Shown here piece after piece: positions 1 to 4,340 of a stretch of 5,084 nucleotides of DNA; positions within the stretch are counted from its first letter, which is position 1; each line of letters starts with the position of its first letter. The notes under the pieces are model-generated. The model saw only the letters and a program-made list of their open reading frames with translations. It searched no databases and was not told the DNA's origin. Origin of the DNA: Clostridiaceae bacterium (GTDB lineage Bacteria > Bacillota > Clostridia > Oscillospirales > Acutalibacteraceae); assembly GCA_016302625.1 (NCBI GenBank), contig JAEDNG010000083.1:1-5084 (forward strand), given 5' to 3'. Both the position numbers and the translations under genes were made by a program.

Positions 1-569
1 TGAATTTTATTATAGCAAAAAATCTGTCTGAATTGCGCAAAGAAAATAAAATTACACAGCTTGAACTTGCCGAAAAGCTCAATTATTCCGATAAGGCGGT
101 GTCAAAGTGGGAACAGGGCGAGTCTATACCCGGCGTTGAAGTTCTTTACAAGCTCAGTAAGCTTTACGGGGTAAGCATAGATTATATAGTCGGAGAGGAA
201 GCTTCAAAGCCTAAGCCTCAAAAGGAGGAAAGCGCATCGGCAAAAAAAAACCACCGTATAATAACACTTTTATCGGTGATTGCCGTTTGGCTTACCGCGA
301 CCGTTTTTTATATTTTCTTTAATATTTTCGGTTCGTTTGTCCTCTGGCAGCTTTTCTGCTGGGCAGTTCCGGCGTCGCTTATTGTTGCAATAGTATTTGA
401 CGTTATATGGCACAAAAAGAAGTTTTTGTTTGTTTTGATTTCGCTGCTTGTATGGTCGATACTGCTGTGCTTTTGCCTGCAATTCGTGAATTACAATATT
501 TGGATTATTTTAGGTATCGGGGTTCCTTTACAGGTCGCCACTTTATTGTGGGCATGGCTTGTGAAATAG
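1..569 (+). CDS. XRE-family HTH regulator with four-helix membrane domain (5' end cut at the window edge)
   Basis: The reading frame is open to the left edge, and the first two bases (TG) would complete an ATG one base outside the window. This gives a 189-residue protein beginning MNFIIAKNLSELRK. The internal TTG at 33 is not a credible start because it would remove helix 1 of the DNA-binding domain. Residues about 6-63 form a Cro/C1-type helix-turn-helix, with a recognition helix around SDKAVSKWE (30-38) and the typical ending LYGVSIDYIVGEE. A charged linker (66-86) follows, then four hydrophobic segments at about 87-109, 115-137, 141-163 and 167-187. The protein is therefore probably a membrane-tethered DNA-binding regulator that senses an envelope or small-molecule signal; target and signal are unknown. 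Membrane-anchored XRE proteins are a known but poorly characterised type in Firmicutes. It lies 17 nt upstream of ung, so the two are likely cotranscribed. The domain call is firm and the role is inference. Confidence 0.85.
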   Translation, partial: NFIIAKNLSELRKENKITQLELAEKLNYSDKAVSKWEQGESIPGVEVLYKLSKLYGVSIDYIVGEEASKPKPQKEESASAKKNHRIITLLSVIAVWLTATVFYIFFNIFGSFVLWQLFCWAVPASLIVAIVFDVIWHKKKFLFVLISLLVWSILLCFCLQFVNYNIWIILGIGVPLQVATLLWAWLVK

Positions 570-586
570 CCTAAGGAGAAGTTTAA

Positions 587-1255
587 ATGGTCAAGTTAGG
601 TAATGACTGGGACGGTCTTTTGGCTGATGAATGGGAAAAGCCTTATTATAAAGAATTGCATGAGTTTTTAAAAAAGGAATATTCATCGACAAGGGTATAT
701 CCGGACATGTACGATATTTTTAATGCCCTTAAATACACCTCCTTTGCCGATACCAAGGCAGTTATAATCGGGCAGGACCCATACCACGGACCGGGTCAGG
801 CGCACGGACTTTGTTTTTCGGTTAAAAAGGGAGTTACTTTGCCTCCGTCGCTTGTAAATATTTATAAGGAAATCAGCGACGACCTTGGTGTAACAATGCC
901 ATCTCACGGCGAGCTTACAGGCTGGGCAAGGCAGGGAGTGCTGTTACTTAACACGGTGCTTACGGTAAGAGCCGGTCAACCCAACAGCCATAAGGATAAG
1001 GGCTGGGAGTTTTTTACCGACCGGGTTATATCTGAGCTTAATAAAAAGGAACAACCGGTGGTGTTTTTGCTTTGGGGTGCAAACGCCGAAAAAAAAGCAA
1101 GGATAATTACAAATCCTAAGCATTATAAGCTTATTACGGTACATCCGAGTCCGTTATCGGCATACAGGGGATTTTTCGGCTGCCGTCATTTTTCAAAAAC
1201 CAATGAATTGCTAAAGAAAAACGGAATACCTGAAATTAAGTGGGACTGTCTGTAA
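587..1255 (+). CDS. ung: uracil-DNA glycosylase, family 1 (UDG)
   Basis: This enzyme removes uracil from DNA by cutting the N-glycosidic bond, leaving an abasic site for base excision repair in the cytoplasm. The 222-residue length is normal for bacterial Ung. The water-activating motif GQDPYH is at residues 62-67, with the catalytic Asp at 64 and the thymine-excluding Tyr at 66. The uracil-stacking Phe is at 77 (HGLCFSV), and the uracil-recognising Asn is at 122 in LLLNTVLTV. The minor-groove motif HPSPLS is at 186-191, with the catalytic His at 186 and the intercalating Leu at 190, followed by the family-typical RGFFGCRHF. All key residues of family 1 are present, so activity is expected. 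The start is supported by AAGGAG at 573-578, 8 nt before the ATG. It follows the XRE gene after 17 nt and has no promoter of its own that I can see. No clear terminator follows. Confidence 0.98.
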   Translation: MVKLGNDWDGLLADEWEKPYYKELHEFLKKEYSSTRVYPDMYDIFNALKYTSFADTKAVIIGQDPYHGPGQAHGLCFSVKKGVTLPPSLVNIYKEISDDLGVTMPSHGELTGWARQGVLLLNTVLTVRAGQPNSHKDKGWEFFTDRVISELNKKEQPVVFLLWGANAEKKARIITNPKHYKLITVHPSPLSAYRGFFGCRHFSKTNELLKKNGIPEIKWDCL

Positions 1256-1291
1256 ATAAGGGTACCATTTGTAGGATTTATTTCCATATTA

Positions 1292-1321
1292 TTGACATTT
1301 TGTGTCGTAATATGTTATTAT
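1292..1321 (+). promoter_or_regulatory. sigma-A-type promoter with extended -10 for the AbrB-family gene
   Basis: A perfect -35 TTGACA (1292-1297) is followed after 18 nt by TATTAT (1316-1321). A TG one base upstream of the -10 (1313-1314) makes an extended -10. Transcription would begin near 1328, leaving a leader of about 23 nt with the ribosome site. The -35 region also carries a small inverted repeat GACA/TGTC (1294-1297 and 1303-1306), which could be an operator. Confidence 0.8.
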
Positions 1322-1337
1322 AAATAAATAAAAGTCA

Positions 1338-1344
1338 AGAGGTG
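1338..1344 (+). promoter_or_regulatory. Shine-Dalgarno site fixing the AbrB-family start
   Basis: AGAGGTG lies 6 nt before the ATG at 1351. The GTG at 1342, which would give a three-residue longer protein, is part of this ribosome binding site and is therefore not the start. Confidence 0.75.
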
Positions 1345-1350
1345 TCAGAA

Positions 1351-1611
1351 ATGAAATCGACAGGAATGGTCAGAGCGGTTGACAAAATGGGACGTGTTGT
1401 AATACCCAAAGAAATCCGAAAACAGCTTAAGGTTGAAAATGACGTTGACAGCTTTGAGATTTACATGGATAATGACAAGGTTATATTGAAAAAGTATCAG
1501 CCGACTTGTATTTTTTGCGATTCTCTTACCGACAGTGTACAGTTTGAAGGTTATAATGTTTGCAAAGACTGCATTGAAAAGCTGTATAAAATTAAAGATA
1601 ATGCGGAATAA
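1351..1611 (+). CDS. AbrB/SpoVT-family transcriptional regulator with C-terminal four-cysteine zinc ribbon
   Basis: This is an 86-residue transition-state-type DNA-binding protein. The N-terminal swapped-hairpin AbrB domain covers about residues 3-48, with the characteristic GMVRAVDKMGRVVIPKEIRK block (5-24) followed by the EIYMDNDKVILKKY strand pair. Proteins of this fold dimerise and bind DNA through arginines in the loop regions. The C-terminal part holds Cys53, Cys56, Cys71 and Cys74 in a C-x2-C-x14-C-x2-C arrangement, which predicts a small zinc-binding ribbon. This tail recurs in clostridial AbrB relatives, so it is not unique here. The ATG at 1351 is chosen because of the ribosome site at 1338-1344. 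The gene stands alone between its own promoter and terminator. Regulon and signal cannot be read from the sequence; autoregulation is plausible but unproven. Confidence 0.93.
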   Translation: MKSTGMVRAVDKMGRVVIPKEIRKQLKVENDVDSFEIYMDNDKVILKKYQPTCIFCDSLTDSVQFEGYNVCKDCIEKLYKIKDNAE

Positions 1612-1636
1612 AATATTTCCCAGCCCGTTAAATCAG

Positions 1637-1671
1637 AAACCGGACAATCTTCTTTAAGATTGTCCGGTTTT
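1637..1671 (+). terminator. intrinsic terminator after the AbrB-family gene
   Basis: A perfect 15-bp stem (1637-1651 paired with 1656-1670) with a CTTT loop and a TTTT end lies 25 nt past the AbrB stop. It also lies 18 nt beyond the stop of the converging SGNH gene. On the minus strand the stem is followed by CTGATTT, so it may stop transcription weakly in that direction too. Confidence 0.9.
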
Positions 1672-1688
1672 CGACTGAAAGCGCTGTT

Positions 1689-2327
1689 TCAGCTCAGGCT
1701 GTTTAATATCTGATTTTTAATTTGTGTCATTCCCTTTACCGTGGGATGTCCTCCGAGCTTATCAATATCATTAAGAACAACCTGCTTAATGCCAAAATGC
1801 TCACAGGCGGATTTAAAGCCATCTGTAATTTCGGGCTTTAATTCCGTATTTATTATACAAACTATATCTGCTCGCGGTAGTATATCCTTTAATTTGTTTA
1901 TAAAGAAACAGAAAGCCGGCAAAACAGAGAACAAATCGTCCTTTTGCCAATCGGAGTACTTTAACTCGCCTATCGGAGAATTTGCCCAGCTGTCGTTTGT
2001 GCCGCCGAAAACAAAAACGGTATTTATCTCGTTCTTTTCAAAAAAACCGGCGCAGGCAAGCTTATTAAGCCTGCAAATAAACGAAGAAGTTTCCGAGCAG
2101 TCTCCGTCGTATCCGGTATAGCATACTGTGGAACCGGACCAGCTGTTATTTTGAATTAACTCGGAATTACTTTCTTTAAGCAGCTGATACCACCAAGTCT
2201 CGCTTACTTTACTGACGTCGGTTTCTCCGCTACCGTTTTCCGAGTAGTAAACGGCAAATCCGTCGGGTATGTAACCTGCAAAGGTCGAATAGCTGTCGCC
2301 GAAAATAAGTACATTTTTAAAATCCAT
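1689..2327 (-). CDS. SGNH/GDSL-family hydrolase (probable esterase or deacylase)
   Basis: This is a 212-residue single-domain protein of the SGNH hydrolase superfamily, with no signal peptide or membrane segment, so it is probably cytoplasmic. Block I is LIFGDSYST with the nucleophile Ser12. The oxyanion Gly is probably Gly65 in NNSWSGSTV, block III is FGGTNDSW with Asn111, and block V has His194 in LGGHPTVKGM. The usual Asp three residues before the catalytic His is replaced by Leu191; Asp189 and Asp187 are the nearest acids. Family members cleave ester bonds of lipids, acylated sugars or other acylated metabolites, and the substrate cannot be deduced here. The ATG at 2327 is preferred over an upstream TTG at 2363 because GGAGG lies 9 nt before it. 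The gene follows acpP by 68 nt on the same strand and probably shares its transcript, reduced by an intervening hairpin. It may be a conserved passenger rather than a lipid-pathway enzyme. Confidence 0.88.
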   Translation of the reverse strand: MDFKNVLIFGDSYSTFAGYIPDGFAVYYSENGSGETDVSKVSETWWYQLLKESNSELIQNNSWSGSTVCYTGYDGDCSETSSFICRLNKLACAGFFEKNEINTVFVFGGTNDSWANSPIGELKYSDWQKDDLFSVLPAFCFFINKLKDILPRADIVCIINTELKPEITDGFKSACEHFGIKQVVLNDIDKLGGHPTVKGMTQIKNQILNSLS

Positions 2328-2336
2328 GGATATAAG

Positions 2337-2341
2337 CCTCC
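2337..2341 (-). promoter_or_regulatory. Shine-Dalgarno site fixing the SGNH hydrolase start
   Basis: GGAGG on the minus strand lies 9 nt upstream of the ATG at 2327. The longer frame from TTG at 2363 begins inside the hairpin at 2361-2391, and its extra 12 residues precede the normal N-terminal strand of the family. Confidence 0.7.
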
Positions 2342-2360
2342 GCTGTTTCGGAATAATTGC

Positions 2361-2391
2361 CAAACGGACGCGTTTTTAATGCGCCCGTTTG
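2361..2391 (-). terminator. inter-cistronic hairpin between acpP and the SGNH gene (partial terminator or RNA-stability element)
   Basis: An 11-bp stem (2361-2371 with 2381-2391) encloses a 9-nt loop and begins 4 nt past the acpP stop codon. In minus-strand RNA the single non-Watson-Crick position is a G-U pair, while in plus-strand RNA it is an A-C mismatch, so it is built for the acpP transcript. It is followed by GCAATTATTC, not a U-run, so full intrinsic termination is unlikely. Attenuation or 3'-end protection of acpP mRNA is more plausible. Confidence 0.6.
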
Positions 2392-2395
2392 AGTT

Positions 2396-2623
2396 TTACA
2401 TATTATTCTGAATATATTCAACAACGTCGCCGATTGTTTTGAGATTTTCGATTTCCTCATCGGGGATTTCCACCTCAAACTCATCTTCAATCGACATGAG
2501 AAGCTCAACAACGTCAAGGCTGTCGGCTTCAAGATCCTCTGCGATTTTTGTATCCATAGTCATTTCGTCCGGATCGGCGTCAAGCTGTTCAGCCAATATT
2601 TCTTTAATCTTTTCAAATACCAT
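2396..2623 (-). CDS. acpP: acyl carrier protein
   Basis: This 75-residue, strongly acidic four-helix protein carries growing acyl chains on a 4'-phosphopantetheine arm during fatty acid synthesis in the cytoplasm. The prosthetic-group attachment site is Ser35 in the ADSLDVVEL motif, at the start of helix II. The acidic recognition helix EDEFEVEIPDEEIENLKTIGDVVEYI is typical, and the length is normal. The start is fixed by AGGAGG (2631-2636), 7 nt upstream of the ATG. It is the first gene of a minus-strand unit with its own strong promoter and is followed by a hairpin and an SGNH hydrolase. No other fatty-acid gene (fab or plsX) is next to it; its neighbours are proS, divergently, and the hydrolase. 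The identity is not in doubt. A specialised polyketide-type carrier is unlikely given the canonical sequence. Confidence 0.97.
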   Translation of the reverse strand: MVFEKIKEILAEQLDADPDEMTMDTKIAEDLEADSLDVVELLMSIEDEFEVEIPDEEIENLKTIGDVVEYIQNNM

Positions 2624-2646
2624 AATAATGCCTCCTGAAATATTTG

Positions 2647-2663
2647 CGGTAATCGTTACCGAT
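2647..2663 (-). promoter_or_regulatory. interleaved dyads in the acpP leader (candidate operator or 5'-UTR hairpin)
   Basis: CGGTAA (2647-2652) and TTACCG (2656-2661) form a perfect 6-bp inverted repeat with a 3-nt spacer. Overlapping it, ATCG (2652-2655) and CGAT (2660-2663) form a second dyad. The site lies about 10-25 nt downstream of the predicted acpP transcription start and 10 nt upstream of its Shine-Dalgarno. It could bind a repressor of lipid synthesis genes or fold as a short RNA hairpin. I do not recognise it as a FapR or FabT consensus. Confidence 0.5.
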
Positions 2664-2676
2664 AATCACTAAACAA

Positions 2677-2705
2677 ATAATATGTTTTTCTTCCGCGTTT
2701 GTCAA
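2677..2705 (-). promoter_or_regulatory. strong sigma-A-type promoter of acpP with A/T-rich upstream region
   Basis: On the minus strand, a perfect TTGACA (2700-2705) is followed by a 17-nt spacer and TATTAT (2677-2682). Transcription would begin near 2670, giving a leader of about 47 nt. The stretch 2706-2728 immediately upstream is almost pure A/T with an A8 run, as expected of an UP element contacting the RNA polymerase alpha subunit. This fits the high demand for acyl carrier protein. Confidence 0.85.
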
Positions 2706-2763
2706 TATATTTTTATACTTTTTTTTAAACTTTATACTCTGTTTACAGATGGAATAAAAAATG

Positions 2764-2792
2764 TTGCAAAATTTATAAGGTTGTTTTATAAT
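2764..2792 (+). promoter_or_regulatory. sigma-A-type promoter of proS
   Basis: TTGCAA (2764-2769, 4 of 6 consensus) is followed by a 17-nt spacer and a perfect TATAAT (2787-2792). Transcription would begin near 2799. The leader to the ATG at 2854 would then be about 55 nt, too short for a T-box riboswitch. The promoter is divergent from, and does not overlap, the acpP promoter. Confidence 0.8.
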
Positions 2793-2817
2793 AATATGAC
2801 GATATATGTATTTTATG

Positions 2818-2853
2818 AAAGGTGGGAAGCGGGCGCTTAATGCGCTCGACGAT
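2818..2853 (+). promoter_or_regulatory. split ribosome binding site of proS: Shine-Dalgarno, hairpin, start codon
   Basis: The only good Shine-Dalgarno in the leader is AAAGGTGGG (2818-2826), 27 nt from the homology-supported ATG at 2854. Between them a 7-bp stem with one G-U pair (2830-2836 with 2842-2848, loop TTAAT) can form. If the stem is folded out, the effective spacing is about 8-9 nt. No Shine-Dalgarno precedes the in-frame ATGs at 2806 or 2815. Confidence 0.5.
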
Positions 2854-4287
2854 ATGGCGAAAGAAAAACTGGTGAAATCCATCACCTCAATGGACGAGGA
2901 TTTTGCTAAATGGTACACCGACGTTGTGCTTAAAGCGGATTTGATTGATTATTCCTCTGTAAAGGGATGTATGATTATCCGCCCCTACGGTTATGCGATT
3001 TGGGAAAACATTCAGCACATTGTCGACGGAATGTTTAAGGAAACGGGACATGAAAATGTTTATATGCCTATGTTTATTCCCGAAGGCTTACTTCAAAAGG
3101 AAAAGGATCATGTCGAGGGCTTTGCTCCCGAGGTTGCGTGGGTAACGCATGGTGGCGATGAGGAGCTTGAGGAGCGTCTTTGCGTAAGGCCCACCTCCGA
3201 AACCCTTTTCTGCGATCATTTTAAGAACATAGTTCATTCCTACCGCGACTTGCCGAAGCTCTACAATCAGTGGTGCAGCGTTGTGCGTTGGGAAAAGACC
3301 ACACGCCCTTTCCTGCGCTCGCGTGAATTTTTGTGGCAGGAGGGACATACTCTCCACGCAACCGCAGATGAAGCTCGTGAAGAAACCGTAAGAATGCTTA
3401 ATATTTACGCCCGCTTTGCCGAGGAATTTTTGGCAATACCGGTTGTTAAGGGCGAAAAGACCGAAAAGGAACGCTTTGCGGGTGCGGAAGCCACCTACAC
3501 GATAGAAGCTTTAATGCACGACGGCAAGGCGCTACAAAGCGGAACCTCGCACTATTTCGGGGACGGGTTTGCAAAGGCTTTTGAAATTGAGTACACAGAT
3601 AAAAACAATAATCCCGTTACTCCGTTTGAAACCTCGTGGGGAATATCAACACGTCTTATAGGAGCTATTATAATGACCCACGGCGACGATAACGGTCTTG
3701 TTCTGCCGCCGGCAATCGCTCCCATTCAGGCGGTGCTTATTCCGATAGCCGCGCACAAAGAGGGCGTGCTCGATAAAGCAAGCGAGGTTTATGAAAGACT
3801 TAAAAAGGTCTGCCGCGCAAAAATCGATACAAGCGACCAGTCACCCGGCTGGAAGTTCGCCGAGTACGAAATGAAGGGTGTTCCGCTCAGAGTGGAATTG
3901 GGTCCTAAGGATATTGAGAATAACAGCTGCGTTATAGCAAGGCGCGACAGCGGCGAAAAGGTCACGGTATCGCTTGACGATTTAGAGACCGAAATCACGA
4001 GACTTTTAAAGGAAGTGCGCGACGGACTTTACAATAAGGCGCTTGAGCGCAGGGCAAATATGACCTTTGACGCGCACAGCCTTGAGGAAATCAAGGAAAT
4101 CGCCGATACTAAGCCCGGATTTATCAGGGCAATGTGGTGCGGTGACCGCGAATGTGAGGATAAGCTAAAGGATTACGCGGGCGTTACCTCTCGCTGTATT
4201 CCGTTTGAGCAGGAGGAGCTTGACGGCAAATGCGTTTGCTGCGGCAAAGAAGCGAAGCATATGCTTTATTGGGGAAAAGCCTATTAA
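2854..4287 (+). CDS. proS: prolyl-tRNA synthetase, archaeal/eukaryal-like (type 3) form
   Basis: This class IIa aminoacyl-tRNA synthetase attaches proline to tRNA-Pro in the cytoplasm using ATP. The 477-residue protein starting MAKEKLVKSITSMDEDF matches the usual length and N-terminus of the short form, which lacks the inserted editing domain of E. coli-type ProRS. Catalytic-core landmarks are RPYGYAIWENIQ (43-54), the proline/tRNA region PTSETLF (113-119), motif 2 RWEKTTRPFLRSREFLWQEG (145-164) and motif 3 SWGISTRLIGAIIMTHGDD (261-279). An anticodon-binding domain covers about 290-390. The C-terminal zinc domain carries Cys429, Cys434, Cys460 and Cys463 and ends in the family-typical WGKAY. 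Start choice: the open frame extends to ATGs at 2806 and 2815, but those lie 7-16 nt after the predicted transcription start, lack a ribosome site and add residues outside the family N-terminus. The gene has its own promoter and terminator. Cysteine-bound zinc is assumed from the family. Confidence 0.97.
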   Translation: MAKEKLVKSITSMDEDFAKWYTDVVLKADLIDYSSVKGCMIIRPYGYAIWENIQHIVDGMFKETGHENVYMPMFIPEGLLQKEKDHVEGFAPEVAWVTHGGDEELEERLCVRPTSETLFCDHFKNIVHSYRDLPKLYNQWCSVVRWEKTTRPFLRSREFLWQEGHTLHATADEAREETVRMLNIYARFAEEFLAIPVVKGEKTEKERFAGAEATYTIEALMHDGKALQSGTSHYFGDGFAKAFEIEYTDKNNNPVTPFETSWGISTRLIGAIIMTHGDDNGLVLPPAIAPIQAVLIPIAAHKEGVLDKASEVYERLKKVCRAKIDTSDQSPGWKFAEYEMKGVPLRVELGPKDIENNSCVIARRDSGEKVTVSLDDLETEITRLLKEVRDGLYNKALERRANMTFDAHSLEEIKEIADTKPGFIRAMWCGDRECEDKLKDYAGVTSRCIPFEQEELDGKCVCCGKEAKHMLYWGKAY

Positions 4288-4294
4288 ATTAAAG

Positions 4295-4337
4295 AACGGA
4301 GCTTTCGGAAACCTTAAATTTCCGAAAGCTCCGTTTT
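4295..4337. terminator. shared intrinsic terminator between proS and the converging YfhO-like gene
   Basis: A perfect 17-bp stem (4295-4311 with 4319-4335) with a 7-nt loop starts 7 nt after the proS stop. On the plus strand it ends in TTTTG. On the minus strand it is followed by CTTTAAT, a weaker U-run. It lies between two convergent genes whose stops are 53 nt apart, so it probably serves both, better for proS. Confidence 0.9.
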
Positions 4338-4340
4338 GTA

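Noticed and set aside
1256..1291. Possible terminator after ung
   Set aside because: No stem with a following U-run could be found; ung transcripts may read into the next promoter region or end by another mechanism.
1675..1692. CTGAAA/TTTCAG hairpin over the stop codon of the SGNH gene
   Set aside because: Only 6 bp with a 6-nt loop and next to a much stronger terminator; likely chance.
1741..2121. 126-codon plus-strand frame opposite the SGNH gene
   Set aside because: It is antisense to a gene with clear catalytic motifs, has no ribosome site and shows no recognisable protein features.
2328..2363. TTG start at 2363 for the SGNH hydrolase
   Set aside because: A GGAGG lies properly spaced before the ATG at 2327, and the extra residues would be encoded in the inter-cistronic hairpin.
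2439..2672. Plus-strand serine-rich frame opposite acpP
   Set aside because: Its Ser/Ile richness is the mirror of acidic codons on the acpP strand; it is a shadow frame.
2818..2850. T-box riboswitch end upstream of proS, because AAAGGTGGGAAGCGGG loosely resembles the T-box element
   Set aside because: The conserved core is not matched, the predicted leader is only about 55 nt, and no Stem I or terminator with a U-run is present.
2806..2853. N-terminal extension of ProRS from ATG 2806 or 2815
   Set aside because: No ribosome site precedes either ATG, both lie almost at the predicted transcription start, and family proteins begin at the MAKEKLV position.
2840..2875. 11-codon mini-ORF overlapping the proS start in another frame
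   Set aside because: The Shine-Dalgarno is 13 nt away, the ATG lies within the hairpin loop and stem, and nothing supports translation. It could matter only if the split ribosome site is wrong.
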